Of a DNA stretch of 64,000 nt, positions 8,477 to 17,828 are shown piece after piece. A model generated the notes under the pieces. The model saw only the letters and a program-made list of their open reading frames with translations, had not been told where the DNA came from and searched no databases. Position numbers and translations under genes: made by a program. Source of the stretch: Bog-756 sp963704615 (lineage in GTDB: Bacteria > Actinomycetota > Acidimicrobiia > Acidimicrobiales > RAAP-2); the NCBI GenBank assembly GCA_963704615.1, contig OY969923.1, positions 744,001-808,000 of the forward strand. Reading direction: 5' to 3'. The stretch's first letter is position 1. The number at the start of each line of letters is the position of its first letter.

Positions 8477-9868
8477 ATGCAGCCCGTGCTCACCGTCTCG
8501 GAGATGAAGGCCATCGACGCCGCCGCCGCCACCTCGACACCGCTCGACGAGCTGGTGGGCCGGGCCGGCCGGGCCGTGGCCGGGGCCGCCCTGGACATGC
8601 TCGGCGGTGCCTACGGCCGCCGGGTGGTGGTGGTCGCCGGCGGCGGCAACAACGGGGCCGACGGGCGGGTGGCCGGCCGGGCCCTGTCCCGCCGGGGAGC
8701 CCGGGTGACCGTCATCGAGGCGGGCACCCACACGACCATCGGACCGTGCGATCTGATCATCGACGCCGCCTACGGCACCGGCTTCCGGGGCGAGTACCGA
8801 GCACCCGAGCTGTCGCCCGGGACCCCGGTGCTGGCCGTGGACATCCCCTCCGGGGTGGAGGGGGACACCGGCGCCTCCTCGGGCACACCGATGGGGGCGG
8901 CCGAGACGGTCACCTTCGTGGCCCTCAAGCCCGGTCTCGTCCAGGGTGACGGGGCCCGGCTGGCCGGCCGGGTGACGGTGGCCGACATCGGCCTGCCGGT
9001 GGGGACCCCCACCATCGCGGTGATGGACGACGGCGACGTGGCCGGCCTGGTCCCGCCGCGCCGACCGGGGGGGAACAAATGGTCGGCCGCCGTGCTGGTG
9101 GTGGCCGGTTCGCCCGGCATGACCGGTGCCGCCGCCCTCTGTGCCCGCTCGGCCTACCGCTCGGGGGCGGGGATGGTCCGACTGGGCGTGCCCGGCGGCG
9201 ACCTGGCCGAGGCCCCGGCGTCGGAGGCGGTGAGCGTGTCCCTGCCCGCCGGGGCCTGGGCCCCCGCCGCCCTCGAGGCGGCCTCGCGCTGCCAGGCCGT
9301 GGTGGTGGGACCCGGGCTCGGCCGCCAGCCGGCCGCCGCCGCCCAGGTCCGGGAGCTGGTGGCCGGGTCACCGGTGCCGGTGGTCATCGATGCCGACGGG
9401 CTCTTCGCCCTGGGCACACTCGACGGCGACCAGCCCCTTCCCGCCCGTTCCCCGGTCATCCTCACCCCCCACGACGGTGAGTACGCCCGGCTCATGGGGG
9501 ACGACCCCGGTCCCGACCGGATCGCCGCCGCCCGTCGGCTGGCCCGCGCCTCGGGAGCGGTGGCCCTGGTGAAGGGCCCGACCACCGCGGTGGCCCATCC
9601 CGACGGCCGGGTTCTGCTGGGCCTGGCCGGCACCACCGCCCTGGCCACGGCGGGCACCGGGGACGTGCTCTCCGGTGTGATCGGGGCCATGGTGGCTCGC
9701 GGGGTCGAGCCGATGGAGGCCGCCGCCCTGGCCGCCCACGTGCACGGCCGGGCCGGCGCCTCCGGTCGGGTGGAGGGTCTGGTGGCCGGGGACCTGCCCG
9801 ACCTGGTGGCCGCCGTCCTGTCCGAGGCCCGGTTCCGGTCCGGGGCTCCGGTAGGTGGCCGTGGCTGA
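8477..9868 (+). CDS. nnr: bifunctional NAD(P)H-hydrate epimerase / ADP-dependent NAD(P)H-hydrate dehydratase
   Basis: This metabolite-repair enzyme epimerises and dehydrates NADHX and NADPHX back to NAD(P)H. The 463-residue protein has an N-terminal YjeF_N epimerase domain (about 1-210, with VVAGGGNNGADGRVAGRAL). Its C-terminal ribokinase-like dehydratase domain (about 215-450) contains SAYRSGAGMVRLGVP, TPHDGEYARLMG and the ATP/ADP-site motif ATAGTGDVLSGVIGAM. The fused form is usual in bacteria. The stop overlaps alr by 14 nt. Confidence 0.95.
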   Translation: MQPVLTVSEMKAIDAAAATSTPLDELVGRAGRAVAGAALDMLGGAYGRRVVVVAGGGNNGADGRVAGRALSRRGARVTVIEAGTHTTIGPCDLIIDAAYGTGFRGEYRAPELSPGTPVLAVDIPSGVEGDTGASSGTPMGAAETVTFVALKPGLVQGDGARLAGRVTVADIGLPVGTPTIAVMDDGDVAGLVPPRRPGGNKWSAAVLVVAGSPGMTGAAALCARSAYRSGAGMVRLGVPGGDLAEAPASEAVSVSLPAGAWAPAALEAASRCQAVVVGPGLGRQPAAAAQVRELVAGSPVPVVIDADGLFALGTLDGDQPLPARSPVILTPHDGEYARLMGDDPGPDRIAAARRLARASGAVALVKGPTTAVAHPDGRVLLGLAGTTALATAGTGDVLSGVIGAMVARGVEPMEAAALAAHVHGRAGASGRVEGLVAGDLPDLVAAVLSEARFRSGAPVGGRG

Positions 9869-11045
9869 ACGGTGGCGGCCGGCGTGGGCCGAGATCGACC
9901 TCGATGCCGTACGCCACAACGCCTCGGTTCTGGCCCGCCTCAGCGCGCCGGCGGCCCTGTGCGCGGTGGTCAAGGCCGACGGGTACGGCCACGGCGCCGA
10001 GGTGGTGTCCCGGGCCGCCTTGGCCGGCGGGGCCACCTGGCTGGCCGTGGCCCTGGTGGAGGAGGGTGTGGCCTTGCGCGAAGCCGGCATCGACGCCCCC
10101 ATCCTCCTCCTCTCCGAGCCCCCGGCGGCGGCCATGGCCGAGGCCGTGGCCCGGGGGCTGGTCCCGACCGTCTACACCTACGGTGGGCTCGAGCAGCTGG
10201 CCGAGTCGGTGGCCGCCGGTGGGCACCCACCCCTCGAGGTCCATCTCAAGATCGACACCGGCATGCACCGGGTGGGGGCCGACGCCGTGGACGCACCGGG
10301 TCTGGCCGCCACCATCATCGCCGACCCCCGGCTCACCCTCGGCGCAGTGTGGACCCACCTGGCCGTGGCCGACGGGTCCGACCCGGCCGATCTCGAGTTC
10401 ACCGCCGCCCAGCTGGAGCGGTTCGACGCCACCCTGGCCGGCCTGGCCTCGGCCGGGCACCCGCCCCCGATGACCCACGTGGCCAACTCGGCCGGTGCCA
10501 TCGGTGTTCCCAGCGCCCGGCGCTCCCTGGTGCGTTGCGGCATCGCCCTCTACGGGGTGGCCCCGACCCCGCCCCTGGCCGAGGAGGTGGCCCGGGCCAC
10601 CGGTGGCGATCGGCTTCGCCCCGTCCTGTCCTTCCGGACCCGGGTCACCACCGTGCGCGACCTCGACGCCGGTGAGCGCCCGTCCTACGGTCGCCGCCGA
10701 CCACTGGAGCGGCGCTCGACGGTGGCCGTCGCCCCGGTCGGGTACGCCGACGGCGTGCCCCGCCGCCTCTTCGACCAGGGCGGCGAGGTCCTGATCGGCG
10801 GCCTCCGGCGCCCCCTGGCCGGGACCGTGACCATGGACCAGGTGGTCATCGACTGCGGGCCGGTGGGGTCGGCGCCGGTGGCGGTGGGCGACGAGGTGGT
10901 GCTCATCGGGAGGCAGGGCGACGACGAGATCACCGCCGACGAGTGGGCCGGCCTGCTCGGCACCATCAGCTACGAGGTGCTGTGTGGCATCGGACCGCGG
11001 GTCCCCCGCATCGCGGTCCCGGGGGGCGCCGAACCACCGGGTTGA
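9855..11045 (+). CDS. alr: alanine racemase
   Basis: Alr interconverts L- and D-alanine for peptidoglycan and uses PLP. The PLP lysine is K40 in VVKADGYGHG. The second catalytic base is Y278 (RPSYGRRRP). The C-terminal beta domain has GTVTMDQVVIDCG. The GTG at 9855 overlaps the end of nnr by 14 nt, and GTG 9861 is an equally possible start. Its place between nnr and the tsa genes matches other Actinobacteria, where alr precedes tsaE. Confidence 0.95.
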   Translation: MAVAERWRPAWAEIDLDAVRHNASVLARLSAPAALCAVVKADGYGHGAEVVSRAALAGGATWLAVALVEEGVALREAGIDAPILLLSEPPAAAMAEAVARGLVPTVYTYGGLEQLAESVAAGGHPPLEVHLKIDTGMHRVGADAVDAPGLAATIIADPRLTLGAVWTHLAVADGSDPADLEFTAAQLERFDATLAGLASAGHPPPMTHVANSAGAIGVPSARRSLVRCGIALYGVAPTPPLAEEVARATGGDRLRPVLSFRTRVTTVRDLDAGERPSYGRRRPLERRSTVAVAPVGYADGVPRRLFDQGGEVLIGGLRRPLAGTVTMDQVVIDCGPVGSAPVAVGDEVVLIGRQGDDEITADEWAGLLGTISYEVLCGIGPRVPRIAVPGGAEPPG

Positions 11046-11084
11046 CCCGCCGGTCCCGCCCGCCGGGCCGACGGTGCCGAGCAG

Positions 11085-11090
11085 TACCAT
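11085..11090 (+). promoter_or_regulatory. -10-like hexamer before udg
   Basis: TACCAT lies 6 nt before the GTG start at 11097, which would put the transcript start on the start codon itself. No Shine-Dalgarno sequence is present. Confidence 0.5.
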
Positions 11091-11096
11091 TCGTCG

Positions 11097-11666
11097 GTGC
11101 CACCGGGGAGCGATCTGGCCGCCTTGGCCCGTGAGGCGTCCGGATGCCTGCTCTGCCCGCTGTCGGCCACCCGGACCCAGGTGGTGTTCGGGGTGGGCGA
11201 TCCGACCGCCGACCTGATGTTCGTGGGTGAAGCCCCCGGCCGCGACGAGGACCTGGCCGGCGAGCCCTTCGTGGGCCGGTCGGGCAAGCTGCTCGACCGC
11301 CTGGTCGAGGAGGAGATGGGTGTCGACCGGAGCCGTTTCTACATCGCCAACGTGATCAAGTGCCGGCCCCCGGACAACCGCGACCCCCGGGCCGACGAGA
11401 TCGCCGCCTGCCGCCCCTACCTCGACCGCCAACTCGAGCTCATCGGGCCCAAGGTGGTGGTCACCCTGGGGAACTTCGCCACCAAACTGCTCCTCGACAC
11501 CGACGCCGGCATCACCCGGGTGCGGGGGCAGTCGTATCCGATGGGGACGTTCCATCTGGTCCCCACCTACCACCCGGCTGCCGCCCTGCGATCGGGTGGG
11601 GTGGTGGTGGCTCAGATGCGGGCCGATCTCATCCGGGCCAAGCAACTCCTCGGGTGGAGCTCGTGA
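11097..11666 (+). CDS. udg: uracil-DNA glycosylase, family 4 (4Fe-4S)
   Basis: This enzyme removes uracil arising in DNA by cytosine deamination. The 189-residue product shows the family 4 motif GEAPGRDED at about 45-52 and the His-loop region VPTYHPAAALR. Four cysteines suit a 4Fe-4S cluster: C17-X2-C20 and C89-X15-C105. The insertion of udg between alr and tsaE differs from the mycobacterial order. The stop overlaps tsaE by 4 nt (GTGA), so it is co-translated with the tRNA-modification genes. Confidence 0.93.
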   Translation: MPPGSDLAALAREASGCLLCPLSATRTQVVFGVGDPTADLMFVGEAPGRDEDLAGEPFVGRSGKLLDRLVEEEMGVDRSRFYIANVIKCRPPDNRDPRADEIAACRPYLDRQLELIGPKVVVTLGNFATKLLLDTDAGITRVRGQSYPMGTFHLVPTYHPAAALRSGGVVVAQMRADLIRAKQLLGWSS

Positions 11667-12211
11667 ACCACGGCGAAGTGCGGTGCCCGCCGGCGCCCGA
11701 GCCCGCGGTGCTGGTCCTGGCCACCGCCTCGCCCGACCAGACCCGGAGGCTGGCCGGGGTGCTGGCCCCGCTGTGCCAACCGGGGGACGTGGTCCTGCTG
11801 GCCGGGGACCTGGGGGCGGGCAAGACCGCCTTCGCCCAGGGGTTCGGGGCCGGCCTCGGCGTCACCGGGCCGATCACCAGCCCCACCTTCACCCTGGTGC
11901 GCCACTACCCGGTGCCCGGGGAAGGGCCGGTCCGCCTCCTGCTGCACGCCGACGTCTACCGCCTCGAACACCTCGGCGAGATCGTCGACCTCGGGCTTCC
12001 CGAGCTGGTCGAGGAGGGTGGCGTGGCCCTGGTGGAGTGGGGCGACGTGGCCGAGCCCGTGCTCGGGGCCGGCGCGCTGTCGGTGGCCCTGGCCATGGTC
12101 GACGGCGACGACCAGAGGCGGGTGGTGACGGTGGGGTCGTCGGGTGATGCCTGGGCCTGTCGTTGGGGTGCCCTGGGGCGGGCCCTCCAGCCGTGGCGGG
12201 AGGTCGGATGA
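11663..12211 (+). CDS. tsaE: tRNA t6A biosynthesis ATPase TsaE
   Basis: TsaE is the ATPase that cycles with TsaB and TsaD to make threonylcarbamoyl-adenosine 37 in ANN-decoding tRNAs. From GTG 11663, which overlaps udg by 4 nt, the product is 182 residues. The Walker A motif is GDLGAGKT (48-55), followed by SPTFTLVRHY and HADVYRLEHL. An in-frame GTG at 11654 is an alternative start. The stop overlaps the tsaB ATG (ATGA). Confidence 0.94.
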   Translation: MNHGEVRCPPAPEPAVLVLATASPDQTRRLAGVLAPLCQPGDVVLLAGDLGAGKTAFAQGFGAGLGVTGPITSPTFTLVRHYPVPGEGPVRLLLHADVYRLEHLGEIVDLGLPELVEEGGVALVEWGDVAEPVLGAGALSVALAMVDGDDQRRVVTVGSSGDAWACRWGALGRALQPWREVG

Positions 12212-13002
12212 CCCTGCTGGCCATCGAGACGGCCACCGACACCGTCGGGGCCGGCCTCATCCGGTCCGACGGGGGGTCGGCCGAAAGGATCCACGTCGGG
12301 GGGCGGGCTCACGCCGAGCTCCTGGTCCCCACCATCGAGGAGGTGTGCGCGGCCTCGGGGTGCACGATCGGCGACGTCGACGCCATCGGTGTCGACGTCG
12401 GACCCGGGCTGTTCACCGGGCTCCGGGTGGGGGTGGCCACGGCCAAGGCGCTGGCCCAGGCCCTGGGCATCGGTGTCCTCGGGGCCAGCAGTCTCGACGT
12501 CTTGGCCCGGGCCGCCGCCGAACGGATGGAGACCGGTGGCGCCGAGAGGGTGGTGTCGGTGGTCGACGCCCGCCGGGGCGAGGTGTTCGCCGCCGCCTAC
12601 CGTTTCGACGAGGGCGAGTCGAGTGGCCAGGGCCCGGTCGACCCCGGGTCGGTCCGGGACGACCGTCCCGAGCCGCTGGCCCCCGAGGCGCTGGTGGCGT
12701 GGCTGGGCGAGCTGGCCGCCACGGCCGGCCGGGTGCGAGTGGTGGGTGACGGTGCGGCGCGCTACCGCCCGCTCCTGTCCGGGCATCCCCGGGTGGACAT
12801 GGGCTGGGTCGAGGATCTGTCGGCGCCGCCCCCCCTGGCCCTGGCCCGCCTGGTGGCCCAGCGGCTGGCCGCCGGGGTTGCCCCACTGGCCCCGGTCGAT
12901 CTGGCCCCCGACTACCGGCGTCCGGCCGACGCCCGCATCAACTGGGAGCAACGGGCACCGCGGGTCCCGAGTCCCGACTCTCCGGGGGCCAACCCGGCAT
13001 GA
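12208..13002 (+). CDS. tsaB: tRNA t6A biosynthesis protein TsaB
   Basis: TsaB is the catalytically inactive ASKHA-fold partner that activates TsaD. The 264-residue protein begins MTLLAIETATDTVGAGL and contains GVDVGPGLFTGLRVGVATAKALAQAL, the TsaB hallmark. It is joined at both ends by ATGA overlaps, to tsaE upstream and rimI downstream. The C-terminal part (from about residue 200) is Pro/Ala-rich and less conserved. Confidence 0.93.
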   Translation: MTLLAIETATDTVGAGLIRSDGGSAERIHVGGRAHAELLVPTIEEVCAASGCTIGDVDAIGVDVGPGLFTGLRVGVATAKALAQALGIGVLGASSLDVLARAAAERMETGGAERVVSVVDARRGEVFAAAYRFDEGESSGQGPVDPGSVRDDRPEPLAPEALVAWLGELAATAGRVRVVGDGAARYRPLLSGHPRVDMGWVEDLSAPPPLALARLVAQRLAAGVAPLAPVDLAPDYRRPADARINWEQRAPRVPSPDSPGANPA

Positions 13003-13550
13003 CGGCCCGGCCCGATCAGGTCCCGGTCCCGGTGGTCATCGCCCCCATGCGGACCCGGGACCTCAAGGGTGTGCTCCGCATCGAACGGGCCGTCTTCCCC
13101 CAGCCGTGGTCGCACCGGCTCTTCGTCGAGGAGCTGGCCCAGCGCAAGTCGAGGGCCTACCGCGCCGCCTGGGTGGGGAAGGACATCGTGGGTTTCGCCG
13201 GCCAGATGTTCATCGACGAGGAGAGCCACGTGAACAACATCGCCGTCGACCCGGACTGGCAAGGCCGGGGCCTGGGGGCGGTGATCCTGGCCGACCTGGT
13301 CCGCACCGGCCTCCAGCGCGGGGCCCGCCATCTGACCCTCGAGGTCCGGGTGGGCAACGACCCGGCCCTGGCCCTGTACGCCCGCTTCGGCCTGGCCCCG
13401 GTCGGGGTGCGGCCCAACTACTACCCGGTGACCGGCGACGACGCCCTGGTCATGTGGGCCCGGGACATCGATTCGGCCGACTACGCGGCCCGTCTGGCCA
13501 CCATCGAGTCGTCCTGGGGGGACGATTTCTCGGTGACGGCCCGTTCCTAG
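12999..13550 (+). CDS. rimI: ribosomal protein S18-alanine N-acetyltransferase-like GNAT
   Basis: This GNAT enzyme matches RimI, which acetylates the N-terminus of S18. The assignment rests on sequence and on its position between tsaB and tsaD. The acetyl-CoA site is DPDWQGRGLGAVILADL, and the C-terminal part has ALALYARFGLAPVGVRPNYY, the RimI-like ending. Other N-alpha-acetylation substrates are possible. It is 183 residues, with an ATGA overlap with tsaB. Confidence 0.88.
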   Translation: MTARPDQVPVPVVIAPMRTRDLKGVLRIERAVFPQPWSHRLFVEELAQRKSRAYRAAWVGKDIVGFAGQMFIDEESHVNNIAVDPDWQGRGLGAVILADLVRTGLQRGARHLTLEVRVGNDPALALYARFGLAPVGVRPNYYPVTGDDALVMWARDIDSADYAARLATIESSWGDDFSVTARS

Positions 13551-13594
13551 CCGGCCTCCGGCGGCTCCCCGGACCGAAGGCGGGCGCTCCTCAC

Positions 13595-13600
13595 TAGTGT
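13595..13600 (+). promoter_or_regulatory. -10-like hexamer before tsaD
   Basis: TAGTGT lies 8 nt before ATG 13609. This favours ATG 13609 over the in-frame GTG at 13597, because that GTG lies inside the hexamer. Confidence 0.5.
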
Positions 13601-13608
13601 CCCCGGAC

Positions 13609-14631
13609 ATGGACGCCACCGGAATCGACCGGGTGCTCGGCATCGAGACCTCGTGCGACGAGACCGCCGCCTCGGTCGTCGACGGCGGTTCGGTCATCGC
13701 TTCGTCGGTGGTCAGCAGCCAGATCGATCTGCACGCCCGCTACGGGGGGGTGGTGCCCGAGCTGGCCGGCCGGGCCCATGTCGAGCTGTTGACCCCGGTG
13801 CTGGCCGAAGCCCTGTCCCTGGCCGGATCCGACCCGTCCGGGGCGGGCATCGACGCGGTGGCGGTCACCACGGGGCCGGGCCTGATCGGCTCGCTGCTGG
13901 TGGGGGTGGCCGAGGCCAAGGCACTGGCCCTGGTCTGGGGTGTCCCCCTGATCGGGGTCAACCATCTCGAAGCCCATCTCTTCGCCTCGTTGCTCGAGCA
14001 ACCCGACCTGGGCTGGCCGCTGGTGGTGCTGCTGGTGTCGGGCGGGCACACCCTGCTGATCGAGGTGGTCGAGCCCGGTCGCTACCGACTGCTGGGCGGG
14101 ACCATCGACGACGCCGCCGGCGAAGCCTTCGACAAGGTGGCCCGGTTCCTCGGCCTCGGCTACCCGGGCGGTCCGGCCATCGACGGGATCGCCGACCAGG
14201 GCGACCCCTCGTCCTTCGCCTTCCCCCGATCCCTCCCGGGCGACGGCTGCGACTTCTCGTTCAGCGGGCTCAAGACCTCGGTGGTCACCACCGTGCGCAA
14301 GCGGCCCGACGCCGGCACCGCCGACGTGGCCGCCTCCTTTCGGGCCGCGGTGGTCGACGTGCTGGTCAGCCGGGCCCGGCGAGCGGCCGCCGAGGTGGGG
14401 GCCACCGCGGTGTGCCTGGCCGGGGGGGTGGCGGCCAACGCCCTGCTGCGCCGCCGCATCCAGGAGGCCTGTGCCGAGGACGGCATCGGGGCCTTCGTGC
14501 CCAGCCGGGCCCTGTGTACCGACAACGCGGCCATGGTGGCCGCCGCCGGCTGGTGGCGGCTGCGCCACGAGGGGCCGAGCCCCCTGACCCTCGGGGCCGA
14601 CCCCAACCTGGCCCTGGTGTCCACGGCCTGA
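13609..14631 (+). CDS. tsaD: tRNA N6-adenosine threonylcarbamoyltransferase TsaD
   Basis: TsaD transfers the threonylcarbamoyl group to A37 of tRNA. It is a metal-dependent ASKHA protein. The product starts DRVLGIETSCDETAASVVDG. The metal-binding pair H119 and H123 lies in NHLEAHLFAS, and the third ligand lies in the C-terminal CTDNAAMVAAAG. The protein is 340 residues. An in-frame GTG at 13597 is rejected because it overlaps the presumed -10 element. A 58-nt gap after rimI holds its own promoter. Confidence 0.95.
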   Translation: MDATGIDRVLGIETSCDETAASVVDGGSVIASSVVSSQIDLHARYGGVVPELAGRAHVELLTPVLAEALSLAGSDPSGAGIDAVAVTTGPGLIGSLLVGVAEAKALALVWGVPLIGVNHLEAHLFASLLEQPDLGWPLVVLLVSGGHTLLIEVVEPGRYRLLGGTIDDAAGEAFDKVARFLGLGYPGGPAIDGIADQGDPSSFAFPRSLPGDGCDFSFSGLKTSVVTTVRKRPDAGTADVAASFRAAVVDVLVSRARRAAAEVGATAVCLAGGVAANALLRRRIQEACAEDGIGAFVPSRALCTDNAAMVAAAGWWRLRHEGPSPLTLGADPNLALVSTA

Positions 14632-14638
14632 GGGCTAC

Positions 14639-14659
14639 GGCCGGCCGCGACCGCCGGCC
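14639..14659 (+). terminator. weak hairpin after tsaD
   Basis: GGCCGGC (14639-14645) pairs with GCCGGCC (14653-14659) across a 7-nt loop, 8 nt after the tsaD stop. There is no U-tract. It may end the tsa transcript ahead of the groES promoter. Confidence 0.35.
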
Positions 14660-14696
14660 CGACCGCGGCCCGATCCCTGGCACTCGCCAGACCCGG

Positions 14697-14725
14697 TTGC
14701 CAAGCGCCGCGTTTCTCTGTATCGT
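14697..14725 (+). promoter_or_regulatory. sigma70-type promoter of groES-groEL
   Basis: TTGCCA (14697-14702) and TATCGT (14720-14725) are separated by 17 nt, the optimal housekeeping spacing. The last base of the -10 is the first base of the CIRCE operator, so repressor binding would block initiation. Confidence 0.6.
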
Positions 14726-14751
14726 TAGCACTCTCAACCCTCGACTGCTAA
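14725..14751 (+). promoter_or_regulatory. CIRCE operator (HrcA site)
   Basis: TTAGCACTC, a 9-nt spacer and GACTGCTAA match the CIRCE consensus with one mismatch (C for G in the right arm). It is centred 39 nt before the groES ATG. Heat-shock control by HrcA is inferred; hrcA itself is not in the window. Confidence 0.85.
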
Positions 14752-14776
14752 CGTGTGCCACAGGAGGCCCGAACAC

Positions 14777-15069
14777 ATGAGTCTGCATCCCCTTGACGAC
14801 CGCATCGTCGTCCGCCCCGGTGAGTCCGAGGAGACCACCGCCTCCGGCCTGGTCATCCCCGACACGGCCAAAGAGAAGCCCCAGCAGGGCGAAGTCCTGG
14901 CCGTCGGCCCCGGGCGCCGCGCCGAGTCCAGCGGCGAACTGATCCCCCTCGACATCGCCGTGGGTGACACCGTCGTCTACTCCAAGTACGGCGGCACCGA
15001 AATCGTGGCCGAGGGTGAGGACCTGCTGATCCTGTCCAGCCGTGACGTCTTGGCCAAGGTGACGAAGTA

Positions 15070-15070
<1 letters not shown>
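14777..15070 (+). CDS. groES: co-chaperonin GroES
   Basis: GroES caps the GroEL folding chamber. The 97-residue product (LHPLDDRIVVRPGESEETTA, mobile loop SGLVIPDTAKEKPQQGEV) has the normal length. ATG 14777 is chosen over the upstream in-frame ATG at 14753 because AGGAGG sits at 14761-14766. The stop TAA shares its last base with the groEL ATG (TAATG), so the two are translationally coupled. It is controlled by the CIRCE element upstream. Confidence 0.97.
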
Positions 15071-16731
<1,661 letters not shown>

Positions 16732-16785
16732 CTCGGGTCCGGCTCCTCGGTGAGTCGGAGCGCCTCTCGGGCGCGGGATTGGTAC

Positions 16786-16817
16786 GCAACGGTCGGGCCC
16801 GCGGGCCCGGCCGTTGC
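16786..16817 (+). terminator. strong hairpin after groEL
   Basis: Two 15-nt arms (16786-16800 and 16803-16817) pair fully apart from one T-G wobble, with a 2-nt gap between them. It lies 55 nt after the groEL stop. It lacks a U-tract, but it is the most stable-looking dyad in the first third of the window. Confidence 0.65.
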
Positions 16818-16871
16818 GCGTCCGCCCGACCCGTCGCACCCGATCCCGGCCGCCCCCGGGTGACCGGGACA

Positions 16872-16877
16872 TAACCT
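16872..16877 (+). promoter_or_regulatory. -10-like hexamer upstream of the Nudix gene
   Basis: TAACCT lies 9 nt before a GTG at 16887. That GTG opens a frame one base out of phase with the Nudix gene; see the finding on a possible frameshift at 16965-16971. Confidence 0.35.
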
Positions 16878-17017
16878 GAATCCCTCGTGTCTTCTCCCGA
16901 CAATCCTGCCGCCCGACCCCGGCGCGCTCTTTCCCGTCCGCCCCACGCCCGTCCCGGCTCCCTCCCCCCTGGGCCGGGCTCCCGGTCGACCAACGGCGGG
17001 GGATCTCCCTCGACCGG

Positions 17018-17647
17018 GTGCGGTCGGCCCTGACCCGGGACCCCCGGGACGGCGCCCCGCCGGGGGAGCCATGGCGGGGCGCGGGCCAGGCCCGGCCCGC
17101 CCAACAGGCGGCGGTGCTGGTCGTGCTGTTCGACGAGGGCGGCGAGGCCCGGGTGGTGCTCACCGTCCGCTCCGATCGTCTGCGGTCCCACCAGGGCGAG
17201 GTGGCCTTTCCCGGCGGGAGGCTGGACCGGGACGAGGGGGTCGTGGCCGCGGCGTTGCGCGAGGCGCGCGAAGAGGTCGGCCTCGATCCCGGGTCGGTCA
17301 CCGTGGTGGGTCAGCTCTCGCCCATGCCCACCATCGCCTCGGACACGGTGATGACCCCGGTGGTCGCCACCCTGGTGTCCCGCCCCTCGCTGACCGCCAA
17401 CCCCGATGAGGTCGATCGGGTCTTCGACGTGGCCCTGGCCGATTTGGTGGCCGACGACGTCTTCCACGAGGAGTTGTGGTCGGTCCCCGGGAGGGCTGGC
17501 GCCCCGGGGTTGCCCGACGGCGAGTTTCCGGTGTGGTTCTTCGAGGTCGGGGGCGAGACGGTGTGGGGAGCAACGGCCCGCACTCTGGTCGAGCTCCTCT
17601 GTCGGGTCCTCGGGGTGGCCCCACCCCGGTCGCTGGGGCCGGGTTGA
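17018..17647 (+). CDS. Nudix hydrolase, CoA-pyrophosphatase type
   Basis: The product probably cleaves CoA or acyl-CoA to 3',5'-ADP and phosphopantetheine. The Nudix box is G67 to L89 (GRLDRDEGVVAAALREAREE). It is preceded by TVRSDRLRSHQGEVAFPGG, the NuCoA-type signature. GTG 17018 gives 209 residues but has no Shine-Dalgarno sequence. The frame continues upstream with coding character (WAGLPVDQRRGISLDRV), so the true N-terminus is probably longer and lies in another frame beyond a C-run near 16966. Confidence 0.8.
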   Translation: MRSALTRDPRDGAPPGEPWRGAGQARPAQQAAVLVVLFDEGGEARVVLTVRSDRLRSHQGEVAFPGGRLDRDEGVVAAALREAREEVGLDPGSVTVVGQLSPMPTIASDTVMTPVVATLVSRPSLTANPDEVDRVFDVALADLVADDVFHEELWSVPGRAGAPGLPDGEFPVWFFEVGGETVWGATARTLVELLCRVLGVAPPRSLGPG

Positions 17648-17828
17648 CGCCCCTTCCCGCCGCGGCCACGCGTCGCGCCGCCGCGCCCGCACCAGGCCGC
17701 CCGGCGGCCGTCCCGAGGAACCGTCGCCCGTCCGCCAGGCGGTATCGTGGCAGCAGTCGACGGGTTCGTGTCGGGTGCCGGCGACCGGAGGTGTGGAGCA
17801 CTGAGATCAGGTCGGAGAGGACGCGCAC

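Noticed and set aside
14725..14751. CIRCE element as a novel finding
   Set aside because: An HrcA site upstream of groES is expected; the single mismatch is within normal variation.
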